Source: Streptomyces typhae (GTDB lineage: Bacteria; Actinomycetota; Actinomycetes; Streptomycetales; Streptomycetaceae). Taken from it: a stretch of DNA of 64,000 nt. This document shows positions 8,017 through 14,974 of the stretch, piece by piece (positions within the stretch are counted from its first letter, which is position 1; each line of letters begins with the position of its first letter). The stretch covers positions 62,001 through 126,000 of the forward strand of contig NZ_WPNZ01000014.1 of NCBI RefSeq assembly GCF_009755605.1. The letters are read 5' to 3'. Made by a program: the position numbers and the translations under genes. Below the pieces are notes generated by a model. That model ran no database searches and was not told where the DNA came from. It saw nothing but the letters and a program-made list of their open reading frames with translations.

Positions 8017-8490
8017 TCAGCCGAACTGGCCGGGCTGGTAGTCGCCCGCGGGCCGCTGTGTCATGACGTTCAAACGGTTGAAGGCGTTGAGGACGGCGAT
8101 GGCCGTCACCAGGGCGCCGAGCTGGGTCTCGTCGTAGTGCTTGGCCGCGTCGGCCCAGACCTCGTCGGGGACGCCCCCGGCGGCGTCGGCGATGCGGGTG
8201 CCCTGCTCGGCGAGCGCCAGGGCGGCCCGCTCGGCGTCGGTGAAGACGGTGGCCTCGCGCCAGACGGCGACCAGGTTCAGGCGCTGCTGGTCCTCGCCGG
8301 CGTGCACGGCGTTCTTGGTGTGCATGTCGACGCAGTAGCCGCAGCCGTTGATCTGGCTGATGCGGAGGGCCGCGAGCTCCAGCGTGGCGGCGGGCACGGT
8401 GGACTCGGCGACCGTCCTGCCCGCCGCGGCGAGGTGCTTCAGGGCGCTGCCCGACACGGGACTGCTGGCGAAGTCGAGGCGGTGGTCCAT
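8017..8490 (-). CDS. Carboxymuconolactone decarboxylase / AhpD-like protein
   Basis: The 157-residue protein has the AhpD core with CGYC at residues 50-53 followed by VDMH (His 57), the proton-relay and thiol motif of alkylhydroperoxidase-like carboxymuconolactone decarboxylase (CMD) family members. It is divergent from an ECF41-type sigma factor gene. CMD-like genes are the classic partner and target of ECF41 sigma factors, and the promoter half facing this gene is identical to the one facing the sigma gene. A role in peroxide or quinone stress is plausible but not shown. Confidence 0.88.
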   Translation of the reverse strand: MDHRLDFASSPVSGSALKHLAAAGRTVAESTVPAATLELAALRISQINGCGYCVDMHTKNAVHAGEDQQRLNLVAVWREATVFTDAERAALALAEQGTRIADAAGGVPDEVWADAAKHYDETQLGALVTAIAVLNAFNRLNVMTQRPAGDYQPGQFG

Positions 8491-8562
8491 GGCGATCTCC
8501 TTGCGGTGACGGTGAAAGTGGTGAATGCGGTGAAAGTGCTGAGAAACGCGCGTCTGGAAGGT

Positions 8563-8588
8563 CGACGAGACAGCCCGCCGGAATGTGA
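8563..8588 (-). promoter_or_regulatory. ECF41-type promoter for the CMD-like gene
   Basis: Read on the minus strand this 26-nt block is identical to 8615-8640. It contains TCACA and CGTC separated by 16 nt, matching the known ECF41 promoter pattern TGTCACA-N16-CGTC in its core. It drives toward the CMD start at 8490. Confidence 0.75.
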
Positions 8589-8614
8589 GGCGCCCCGCCC
8601 GCGGCCCGGCGACA

Positions 8615-8640
8615 TCACATTCCGGCGGGCTGTCTCGTCG
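8615..8640 (+). promoter_or_regulatory. ECF41-type promoter for the sigma factor gene (autoregulation)
   Basis: CATCACA at 8613-8619 and CGTC at 8636-8639 are separated by 16 nt, as in ECF41 promoters. The block is the exact inverted copy of 8563-8588, 26 nt away, and points at the sigma gene start at 8681. Confidence 0.75.
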
Positions 8641-8680
8641 TACGGGTGACGGCAGCCGCAGCCAAGGGAGCACCCGCACC

Positions 8681-9736
8681 ATGACCACCCCGAACCGGCC
8701 GGAACGAGCCGACGCCCCGAACCCGCCGCAGCAGACCGACGGCCACGAGGACCGGCCCCTGAGCCACCAGGACGGGCCCCTGAGCCGGGACCGGCCCCAA
8801 AGCCGCCAGGACCAGACCCTGAGCATCCTCAGGACCGAGCGGCCCCGGCTGATCGACCTCGCCTACCGCCTCCTCGGCTCCCTGGCCGACGCCGAGGACG
8901 TCGTACAGGAGGCCTATGTCCGCTGGTACGCCATGTCCCCGCAGGCGCGGCAGGCCATCGAGGTCCCCGGCGCCTGGCTGTCACGGGTGACCAGCCGCAT
9001 CTGTCTCGACCAGCTCCGCTCGGCGCGGATGCGGCGCGAGAACTACGTGGGCGAGTGGCTCCCCGAGCCGCTGCCCGACCGCACGGAGTGGACCGGGGGG
9101 CGGCCGGGCGGCCGGTCCGTCGAACCGGCGGACCCGGCCGACCGCGTCACGCTCGACGAGTCGGTCAACATGGCGTTCCTCGTCGTCCTGGACTCGATGA
9201 CCCCGGCCGAGCGGGTGGCGTTCATCCTGCACGACGTCTTCCGCTACTCGTTCGCCGAAGTGGGCGAGATCGTCGGCCGGACCCCGGCGGCCTGCCGTCA
9301 GCTCGCGTCGTCGGCCCGCCGCCGCATGCGCGCGTCCCACTCCCCGGCAGGTCCGGCGGCGCCCGCCGCCACGGCGTCCCGGCGCGCGGCCCTCGTCAGG
9401 GACTTCAAGCAGGCGTGGCAGGCCATGGACATCGAGGCCCTGATCGGTCTCCTCGACCCCGGGGCGACGGCGCTCGCGGACGGCGGGGGCCTGGCCGCCG
9501 CCGTGCCCCACCCCATCGAGGGCAGCACGGAGATCGTGCGCTACATGAGCGCGCTCGCCGCGAAGCTCAGCCACCAGAAGGTCCTGGAGCGCACGGTCAA
9601 CGGCCAGCCCGGCCTGGTGATCCAGGAGGACGGCGTCACCGTGTCGGTGCTGGCGTTCGACTTCTCCGGCGAGAAGATCACCCGCCTCTGGGCGGTGCGG
9701 AACCCGGAGAAGCTCCGGACCTGGACGGCGGGCTGA
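8681..9736 (+). CDS. sigJ: ECF41-type RNA polymerase sigma factor (SigJ-like) with SnoaL-like C-terminal domain
   Basis: The 351-residue protein starts with a polar, repetitive extension of about 45 residues. It then has sigma region 2 (LIDLAYRLLGSLADAEDVVQE), region 4 (ERVAFILHDVFRYSFAEVGEIVGRTPAACRQLASSARRRM) and a C-terminal NTF2/SnoaL-like domain, the fused regulatory domain of the ECF41 group. These sigma factors control themselves and a neighbouring oxidoreductase, epimerase or CMD gene. AAGGGAG lies upstream of ATG 8681. A strong hairpin terminator follows at 9778. Confidence 0.9.
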   Translation: MTTPNRPERADAPNPPQQTDGHEDRPLSHQDGPLSRDRPQSRQDQTLSILRTERPRLIDLAYRLLGSLADAEDVVQEAYVRWYAMSPQARQAIEVPGAWLSRVTSRICLDQLRSARMRRENYVGEWLPEPLPDRTEWTGGRPGGRSVEPADPADRVTLDESVNMAFLVVLDSMTPAERVAFILHDVFRYSFAEVGEIVGRTPAACRQLASSARRRMRASHSPAGPAAPAATASRRAALVRDFKQAWQAMDIEALIGLLDPGATALADGGGLAAAVPHPIEGSTEIVRYMSALAAKLSHQKVLERTVNGQPGLVIQEDGVTVSVLAFDFSGEKITRLWAVRNPEKLRTWTAG

Positions 9737-9777
9737 GACAACCGGCGGCGTGGCGAACGCCGCGAACGCCAACAACA

Positions 9778-9817
9778 CCGAAGGCCCTGTCGTCCGCACG
9801 GACGGCAGGGCCTTCGG
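9778..9817. terminator. Rho-independent-type hairpin
   Basis: A 19-bp stem with one mismatch and a 2-nt loop (CCGAAGGCCCTG... / ...CAGGGCCTTCGG). It lies after the sigma gene and, before integration, downstream of the tRNA-Thr gene, so it could serve both. Confidence 0.85.
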
Positions 9818-9831
9818 TCGTGTACTGCTCC

Positions 9832-9878
9832 GAGCCCCCTGTCGGATTCGAACCGACGACCTTCGCTTTACAAGAGCG
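9832..9878. other. attL: 47-bp direct repeat, left end of the prophage
   Basis: These 47 bp are identical to 52118-52164 and equal the 3' portion of tRNA-Thr(TGT), from the acceptor 3' side through the T arm to the anticodon loop. The match breaks off after GAGCG, where the prophage sequence replaces the tRNA 5' half. This is a partial tRNA, not a functional gene. Confidence 0.95.
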
Positions 9879-9941
9879 TGGCTACGGGGCCCTCTTCGTG
9901 TTCTCTACCTGGCAACTGCTCCGTGATCTCGGCTAACTGGA

Positions 9942-9968
9942 GATCATTTAGGAGCTATTTGGGAGATC
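9942..9968 (+). other. Putative left integrase arm-binding site
   Basis: GATCATTTAGGAGCTATTT plus flank matches 51964-51990 at 20 of 27 positions in direct orientation. Both lie just inside the att cores. This copy overlaps the last codons of int. Confidence 0.45.
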
Positions 9969-11260
9969 GCGTCTGCCGGGTGCTTCTTCAGGTCCACGCG
10001 GCCCCACAGGGTCCGCCATCCCAGGGTACGCATCGCCCGCTCGTAGATCTCCTGCAATCCGTCGAGCCTTTCCTTGCGCATCTCCACGGTCGGATGCTGA
10101 TAGATCCGTTTGATGCCCGGCCGCTTGTGGCCGGCCTGCTCGAACTCCAGCGCCGGGCGCACGCCGATCTGGTCCTGGTAGGTGTCGTGGCTGTGCCGCA
10201 GGGCCCGCATCGTCAGCCCGGTCTGGATCGGCTCCCACTTCTCCCGCGGGGCGTGCCCCCGCACGGCGGGCAGGGCGTCCCGCCCGTCAGCCGCGGGCCG
10301 CAGCTGGCGCCGGGAGAAGTTGCTGTTACGCCAGAACTTCCCGTCGGGCGTGGAGAAGACGAAGTCGTGCGGCCAGTCGTCCAGGTGCGCGCGCAGCAGC
10401 TCGGCGAGGAACGGCGGCACGTCGATGTCGCGCTCCCGGTATTCGTTCTTCGGCGGCTCGAGGCCGAGGACCTGGCCCAGCTTCGTCCCGTCGGGAGCCC
10501 GTTTGGTGTACTCGGCCAGCTCCTGCACCACGCGGATGACCGGGCACTCCCACGTCCCGCCCTCGTGCTCCTGGCGGCGCGTGAGCAGCACGTAGTCCCG
10601 GTGCAGTCCAGTGGACTCCCCCCAGTTGAGCCCGGTGAACGCCGTTGTCAGGACGTGCAGGCCGACGGCGGGCCCGAGTCGGTCGGCGACCCTCAAGACC
10701 ACCTCGGCCCTGGCCCATTTCTCCTCGTCGGACCGCTGCGGCCTCGCGCTCGGGACCGTGACCGTGGGGCGTGTCCGGCGCCGCCCCGCCAGAGGGTTCA
10801 TGACGAGGTACCTGGCATCGACTGCGCCCGTGAGGATCGTGCTCATCAGGGACACGCAGTGGCCCGCCTTGGTGCTGTCCTTGATGCCCATCTGCCAGGT
10901 GTCGACGTCGAACCAGGTGACGGTCATGAGCGGCGTGTGCTCCCACTTCGGGAAGATGTGCCCCTCGAGGAGATCCCACCGGGTGCCGTTCGTCCGGCCC
11001 CGCTTCTGCCGCGCGGCCATGAAGATCCTCGCGAACTCCCCGAACGGAGTCCGCATCTTCTTCGGATCGATCCAGACACCCGCCCGGATGGCCGCCTCTT
11101 GCTCGGCCCCCCACTCCTCCGCCGTTCGCTTCGTCGGAAAACCAGGCTCCGTCAGCCAGGCCGGAGTGTGACCGACTGGGGCTTTGTACTTGCACCGCCA
11201 CGTGAACTGCTTGGTCTGCTTCCCGCCGCGGACCTTGTAGACCTTCTCTGCGTACGCCAT
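9944..11260 (-). CDS. int: Tyrosine recombinase (phage integrase)
   Basis: The 438-residue protein lies immediately inside attL and has an N-terminal arm-binding region, a core-binding region and a C-terminal catalytic domain. Visible catalytic pieces are LRHSHDT (box II Arg), AGHKRPG (His) and the nucleophile Tyr in IKRIYQHP. It should carry out integration into and excision from the tRNA-Thr gene. In the box I motif, TGLNWGE replaces the usual TGxRxGE, so the first catalytic Arg appears to be Asn. ATG 11260 has a strong GGAGG ribosome site. It is transcribed toward attL, opposite to the early operon. Confidence 0.93.
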   Translation of the reverse strand: MAYAEKVYKVRGGKQTKQFTWRCKYKAPVGHTPAWLTEPGFPTKRTAEEWGAEQEAAIRAGVWIDPKKMRTPFGEFARIFMAARQKRGRTNGTRWDLLEGHIFPKWEHTPLMTVTWFDVDTWQMGIKDSTKAGHCVSLMSTILTGAVDARYLVMNPLAGRRRTRPTVTVPSARPQRSDEEKWARAEVVLRVADRLGPAVGLHVLTTAFTGLNWGESTGLHRDYVLLTRRQEHEGGTWECPVIRVVQELAEYTKRAPDGTKLGQVLGLEPPKNEYRERDIDVPPFLAELLRAHLDDWPHDFVFSTPDGKFWRNSNFSRRQLRPAADGRDALPAVRGHAPREKWEPIQTGLTMRALRHSHDTYQDQIGVRPALEFEQAGHKRPGIKRIYQHPTVEMRKERLDGLQEIYERAMRTLGWRTLWGRVDLKKHPADAISQIAPK

Positions 11261-11288
11261 GAGACCCCCCTCCGGCTACGCGTCGCTG

Positions 11289-11708
11289 TCAGCTGACCTT
11301 GGCGTGCACGACGTACCGTGCGGGCGTCCGCATCCAGTCCGGCGACCGCTCGGACTGGCTGCGCGTAATGACGTCCCCCGCGTGCTTCTTGATTAGATCG
11401 GCGCGCACAACGTACTGAATGCCGTCGGCCCGGTCGTTAACCACGATCGCTTCGCGCTCGTCGTCCATGTGCTCGCGCAGCTCCATGGTGATGGGGATGC
11501 GCGGGCCGCGTGGCGCGTCCGGCGGACGCGGCCGCCACCGACGAGCCTGCTGCGTAAGTGCGTCCGCGAACGCAGGCGCGCCCGCCTCCGTGATGTCTGT
11601 TTCGTGCATGTGGAACACGCACCCCGCCTCGACATCGTTGGCGAAGTCCGTGATGTACGGCGCGAAGTAGCGCCCGCCGTATCGTTTCACTTTGATCGTT
11701 AGTTCCAT
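11289..11708 (-). CDS. Hypothetical prophage protein
   Basis: A 139-residue protein of unrecognised family, starting MELTIKVKRYGGRYF. It has an AIVVNDRADGIQYVVRADLIKKH segment and no membrane helix. It is transcribed with the integrase, 28 bp upstream of it. The longer frame upstream of ATG 11708 is rejected because it would start in a region without ribosome site. Possibly an integration or superinfection accessory; no function is assigned. Confidence 0.65.
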   Translation of the reverse strand: MELTIKVKRYGGRYFAPYITDFANDVEAGCVFHMHETDITEAGAPAFADALTQQARRWRPRPPDAPRGPRIPITMELREHMDDEREAIVVNDRADGIQYVVRADLIKKHAGDVITRSQSERSPDWMRTPARYVVHAKVS

Positions 11709-11808
11709 GCGTCGTACCCCGATCCGCCGTGCGGTGCCCCCCTCACGGTGACGGTCTGTGCATCGAACCACACGCACAGGATTTGCGCACGGGTCGTGCG
11801 CGAACTGC

Positions 11809-12357
11809 TTATAAGTCTGCAACCTCGTCAGCATCCGTGGCCACGACCTGAAGGTGCCGACGCACCCGGCGGTAACGCTCTGCTACGCGCTGCACCTCTT
11901 CAGGGGTGGCACCCTTCTTCCCCTGCAGAACCACGATGATGTGGCCATCGTCTTCGTCGGGGCCAAGATTGATCACCGTGGATTCGAGCGTCTCGCTGGA
12001 CCGCAGCTCGTACTCGACGGTGGGCGACAAGCCAAGCCCCGCCCTCGGGCTCGCCTCTTCCTCAAGCAGGTCGCTTGCGGCCTGCTCGACTGAAGTCTGC
12101 TGTCCGCCGTCCACGGGCGTTGGATCCCCACCCGCCAAGACGCGCTCGTACGAGTCGTCGGTCCACCCCACGAAGCGCACGTACGCGCGCACTGTCGTGA
12201 CGAAAACCTGTGCGGCATTGCCATTCTCGATCTTCTGAATGGTGCTGCGGCTGACACCCAAGGCCTCAGCGGCTCCTGGCTGCGAGACGCGCGGCCGCAT
12301 GCGCTCGCGCGCTTCCTTCAGCTCGGCACCTAGCCGCACGAAGTCCTGTGTGGTCAT
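11809..12357 (-). CDS. XRE-family transcriptional regulator, probable CI-like lysogeny repressor
   Basis: The 182-residue protein has an N-terminal helix-turn-helix (about residues 9-60: AAEALGVSRSTIQKIENGN) and a longer acidic C-terminal part of unknown fold (ending DADEVADL) that could mediate oligomerisation. No LexA/CI-type Ser-Lys autoprotease motif is obvious. It is divergent from the Cro-like early gene, with palindromic operators in between, the standard arrangement of a lysogeny switch. Confidence 0.8.
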   Translation of the reverse strand: MTTQDFVRLGAELKEARERMRPRVSQPGAAEALGVSRSTIQKIENGNAAQVFVTTVRAYVRFVGWTDDSYERVLAGGDPTPVDGGQQTSVEQAASDLLEEEASPRAGLGLSPTVEYELRSSETLESTVINLGPDEDDGHIIVVLQGKKGATPEEVQRVAERYRRVRRHLQVVATDADEVADL

Positions 12358-12488
12358 AGCTCACCATCATGCCGCATGGGTTGCACGCCGGTAGCTCGGA
12401 TTCAAGGCACTGACCTGCGACTCAACCCTCACATTACGGCCATCTGGTTGCACGTCGCCCCCTCCGTCACGGTACGTACGCTCACGCC

Positions 12489-12505
12489 TGCTTGCGAAAC
12501 AAGCA
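12489..12505. promoter_or_regulatory. Operator O1 of the lysis-lysogeny switch
   Basis: Inverted repeat TGCTTG-N5-CAAGCA. It shares the GCTTGC half-site with O2 and O3 and lies in the divergent region between repressor and Cro-like gene. Confidence 0.65.
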
Positions 12506-12510
12506 GTAAA

Positions 12511-12529
12511 TGCAAGCAGAGTGCTTGCA
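12511..12529. promoter_or_regulatory. Operator O2, overlapping the -35 of the early promoter
   Basis: Perfect inverted repeat TGCAAGCA-GAG-TGCTTGCA. Its right half contains TTGCAC (12525-12530), a plausible -35 box. Confidence 0.75.
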
Positions 12530-12554
12530 CTGGTCCTCAAAGTGCGCTTGCATT
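12525..12554 (+). promoter_or_regulatory. Early rightward promoter, probably leaderless
   Basis: TTGCAC (12525-12530), an 18-nt spacer and TGCATT (12549-12554), with the GTG start 6 nt after the -10. The -35 sits in O2 and the -10 in O3, so a bound repressor would block both. Confidence 0.5.
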
Positions 12555-12561
12555 GCAAGCG
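12545..12561. promoter_or_regulatory. Operator O3, overlapping -10 and start codon
   Basis: Perfect inverted repeat CGCTTGCA-T-TGCAAGCG, ending on the first base of the GTG start of the Cro-like gene. Confidence 0.75.
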
Positions 12562-12767
12562 TGAGACCCAAAGGACAAGCAATTCGGGCCATTCGCGAGG
12601 CTCGCGGGATGAGCATCCGCGCCCTCCAGTCCGAGACCGGCCTCAACCGGGGCTACCTCTCCCGCCTGGAGAGGGGGCTCGTTCGCGAGCCCGGTGAGCA
12701 GCAGGTCCGACGGGTTGCCACAGCGCTACGCGTACCTGTCGACGTCATCACTGAGGAGACGCCGTGA
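12561..12767 (+). CDS. Small XRE-family regulator (Cro-like)
   Basis: A 68-residue protein consisting almost only of a helix-turn-helix (IREARGMSIRALQSETGLNRGYLSRLERG). It is the first gene of the rightward early operon and faces the CI-like repressor. GTG 12561 abuts operator O3. Its product may bind the same operators and reverse repression. Its stop overlaps the next start by 4 bp. Confidence 0.8.
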   Translation: MRPKGQAIRAIREARGMSIRALQSETGLNRGYLSRLERGLVREPGEQQVRRVATALRVPVDVITEETP

Positions 12768-13015
12768 CCGCCAAGGCCACGAAGACGCCGCCCCCGAGGC
12801 GCCGCACCCACTCCGACATCGAGGCCGAAATGCGTCGGTGGTCGCCGGAGGAGGTCGTCGCAAAGAAGCTGCTGCCGTACACGAGCGCCCGCGTTCTGCG
12901 GCGGAAGTGCAACCAGCGCCAGATTTGGCACCACCTGGACGGCGGGCGCATCACGTTCACCGCCGACGACTTGCGCCGGGAGAACGAGCGCAACGCCGTC
13001 GCCCCCATCGCCTGA
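12764..13015 (+). CDS. Putative excisionase / small DNA-binding protein
   Basis: The 83-residue basic protein has a winged-helix-like segment LLPYTSARVLRRKCNQRQIWHHLDGGRITFTADDL resembling MerR/excisionase-type domains. It overlaps the Cro-like gene by 4 bp (GTGA), so it is expressed in the early operon. An Xis role fits its size and position near int, but is inferred. Confidence 0.6.
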   Translation: MTAKATKTPPPRRRTHSDIEAEMRRWSPEEVVAKKLLPYTSARVLRRKCNQRQIWHHLDGGRITFTADDLRRENERNAVAPIA

Positions 13016-13094
13016 CACGACGCGGGGCCGCGTCGGCTCCACCCGATCGCGACCCCTCGGCCCACCTCAACCAACCAGAGAGATCGAGGTCACC

Positions 13095-13466
13095 GTGAAC
13101 GAACACACTACCCAGCCCGCCCGCAGCATCCCGCCGTTGAGCGAGCAGCGTCCCGCCGTCGAGGCCCTGGCCACGCTCGTCGAGATGTTCGGCTCCCTGC
13201 CCGGCGGCTACATCACGATCCACACCCGGCCGTTCGGCGGGCCCGTCCGCTTGGAGCTGCAGTTCGACTCCCCGCAGGACTTCGAGCAGTGGCGCACCTG
13301 CTTGCGCATCGCGCCCGCCGACGTGGTCCTCGTAGCATCCCCCGGGTACACGTGGCTGTCGGCCGTCGGCCGGTGCCGCGGTGTCGACGTCGAGATCACC
13401 GGCTTCGGTGTGCCGCTGACGTACAAGCAGGCCACCACGCAGCAGGTTGCCGGGGTGACCGCGTGA
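13095..13466 (+). CDS. Hypothetical prophage early protein
   Basis: A 123-residue protein of no recognised family; residues 30-110 look like a mixed alpha/beta domain (LPGGYITIHTRPFGGPVRLELQF). GTG 13095 has an upstream GAGG. Its stop overlaps the next start by 4 bp, placing it in a tightly packed early operon. Confidence 0.65.
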   Translation: MNEHTTQPARSIPPLSEQRPAVEALATLVEMFGSLPGGYITIHTRPFGGPVRLELQFDSPQDFEQWRTCLRIAPADVVLVASPGYTWLSAVGRCRGVDVEITGFGVPLTYKQATTQQVAGVTA

Positions 13467-13882
13467 ACACGCGCCTCGTGACCGCCGCGGCGGACGTCAT
13501 CCACGCCGCGCAGACGGCCGGCACCCAGACCGCGACCGGCCTCGCCTGCGCCCTCGACGCCGCCCAGCTCCTCCAGTCGCCCTGCCCCGCCGCCCTGCCC
13601 GCGCCCGTCGGTGAGGGCAGGGAGCCGTTCTACGCGATGGTCGACGCCCTCGGCCCCGACGTGACGGCCGCCCTCGACCAGCGACTCGACACCTTCCGCG
13701 CCCTCGTGCTCGCCGAGGCGCAGGCCGAAGTCGTCGCCTGGCTCCGCCAGAAGGCGCGCGAGATCCGGGGCCTCGGCGGTACGGAGCGCTCGGACCAGGC
13801 GGACGTCGTCGAGGCCCTCGCCTCCACGGTCCAGCGCGGCGCAGTCCGGATCTTCGTCACCGGGAAGGACCGCCGCTCATGA
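13463..13882 (+). CDS. Hypothetical prophage early protein
   Basis: A 139-residue protein. The N-terminal half is Ala-rich and the C-terminal half is helical and charged (VLAEAQAEVVAWLRQKAREIRGL...). GTG 13463 overlaps the preceding stop, and its own stop overlaps the following ATG. Function unknown. Confidence 0.65.
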   Translation: MNTRLVTAAADVIHAAQTAGTQTATGLACALDAAQLLQSPCPAALPAPVGEGREPFYAMVDALGPDVTAALDQRLDTFRALVLAEAQAEVVAWLRQKAREIRGLGGTERSDQADVVEALASTVQRGAVRIFVTGKDRRS

Positions 13883-14148
13883 GCGACTACGACGGCATGA
13901 CCAACGCCGACGTCATGAGCGCCGACGAACTCGCCGAGTACGAGCGCGACGCCGAGCTGCGCCTGGACGCGGCCGACGAGGAGCGCGCCCTCGAGGAGGA
14001 GCGGGCCCGCGCGGCCGAGCACGGCGCCGACGAGGACGGCGACGGCGACTGCCACGCCGAGTTCATCGACGGCTCGTGGACCTACTGCGGCTGCCCGGAC
14101 TGCGAGCAGCGCGAGGCCGACGACGCCGAGGAGGAACTCGATGCCTGA
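13879..14148 (+). CDS. Very acidic hypothetical protein with Cys cluster
   Basis: An 89-residue protein, strongly acidic, mainly one long helix (SADELAEYERDAELRLDAADEE) followed by a Cys-rich tail (CGCPDC). It may be a small metal-binding protein or a DNA mimic; neither is shown. Translation is coupled on both sides (ATGA overlap upstream, 8-bp overlap downstream). Confidence 0.6.
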   Translation: MSDYDGMTNADVMSADELAEYERDAELRLDAADEERALEEERARAAEHGADEDGDGDCHAEFIDGSWTYCGCPDCEQREADDAEEELDA

Positions 14149-14374
14149 GCAGATCACCCGCCGCGGCTGGCTCCTCCTCGCCATACAGGGCGAGCCCGGC
14201 CCCATCTCCACCGGCCGCGCCGAGCAGCTCCTGGCCACCACGCCGTGGAGCTGCCACCGCAACACCGCGAGGAAGGACCTGCGCGCCTTGCACCGGCGCG
14301 GGCTCCTCCGCGCGGTCGAGGCCAACGGCCGCCGCACCTACACGCCCACGATCACCGGTGGTGGTGCGGGATGA
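14141..14374 (+). CDS. Small winged-helix-like hypothetical protein
   Basis: A 77-residue protein with a likely winged helix: RRGWLLLAIQGEPGPISTGRAEQLL, then ARKDLRALHRRGLLRAVEANGRRTYTPT, which reads like a recognition helix and wing. Probably DNA-binding. It overlaps both neighbours and is directly upstream of the WhiB-like gene. Confidence 0.65.
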   Translation: MPEQITRRGWLLLAIQGEPGPISTGRAEQLLATTPWSCHRNTARKDLRALHRRGLLRAVEANGRRTYTPTITGGGAG

Positions 14375-14634
14375 AGACGACCGTGCGCGCCGGGGCTTCG
14401 GCCCCGGCCGCCGGGCCCCGCCCCGGCTGGCAGACCGACGCCCTGTGCGCCCAGACCGACCCCGACCTCTTCCACCCGGCCGTCGACAAGCCCGTTCGCG
14501 AAGCCAAGCGCATCTGCGCCGCCTGCCCCGTCCGTGACGACTGCCTCGCCTACGCCCTCGCGCGGCCCGACATCCAGGGCATCTGGGGCGGCACCACCGC
14601 CCGCGACCGCGGCCGCCTCCGCAAGCACGAGTAG
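14371..14634 (+). CDS. WhiB-like (Wbl) iron-sulfur transcription factor, phage-encoded
   Basis: The 87-residue protein has the four conserved Cys of WhiB proteins (C26, C49, C52, C58; spacing C-X22-C-X2-C-X5-C), which hold a [4Fe-4S] cluster, and the GIWGGTT turn near residue 70 followed by an Arg-rich DNA-binding tail. Wbl proteins act with the principal sigma factor and control development or redox responses. Phage copies can interfere with the host WhiB/WhiD regulators. ATG 14371 overlaps the preceding stop. Confidence 0.92.
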   Translation: MKTTVRAGASAPAAGPRPGWQTDALCAQTDPDLFHPAVDKPVREAKRICAACPVRDDCLAYALARPDIQGIWGGTTARDRGRLRKHE

Positions 14635-14722
14635 CCCCTACGCACCGCCCGCCGCCGCGACGACTCCCGCGGCGGCGGGCGGACCACCTCACCACCCGTT
14701 CCGCGACAGAAAGGGCGCCACC

Positions 14723-14974
14723 GTGGCGGACGCCACCGACACCAGGCCCCTCGCCGCTCCTCGGGCCCGGGACACCCCGGGGCCCACAGCCGCGCCCCAG
14801 CAGATCGACGGCTTGTTGGTCGTCGACTTCGACAACCGCCGTGCCCGCTACGACTGCTATCGCACCGGCTGCCCCCAGCGCCGCGAGGGTCCCGTACACG
14901 ACGGCGGCATCCCCGAGTTCGTCCGCACCATCAAGACCGAGCACCTCGCCCGGTACCACGGGGAGCAGCGTTGA
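14723..14974 (+). CDS. Hypothetical prophage protein
   Basis: An 83-residue protein (GTG 14723). The C-terminal half, DFDNRRARYDCYRTGCPQRREGPVHDGGIPEFVRTIKTEHLARYH, has two Cys and two His in zinc-finger-like order. Its stop overlaps the TTG start of the prim-pol gene. Possibly a replication accessory protein. Confidence 0.6.
   Translation: MADATDTRPLAAPRARDTPGPTAAPQQIDGLLVVDFDNRRARYDCYRTGCPQRREGPVHDGGIPEFVRTIKTEHLARYHGEQR

Noticed and set aside
9832..9905. A second tRNA gene at the left end
   Set aside because: Only the 3' part matches; the 5' half is replaced by unrelated prophage DNA, so it is an att copy.
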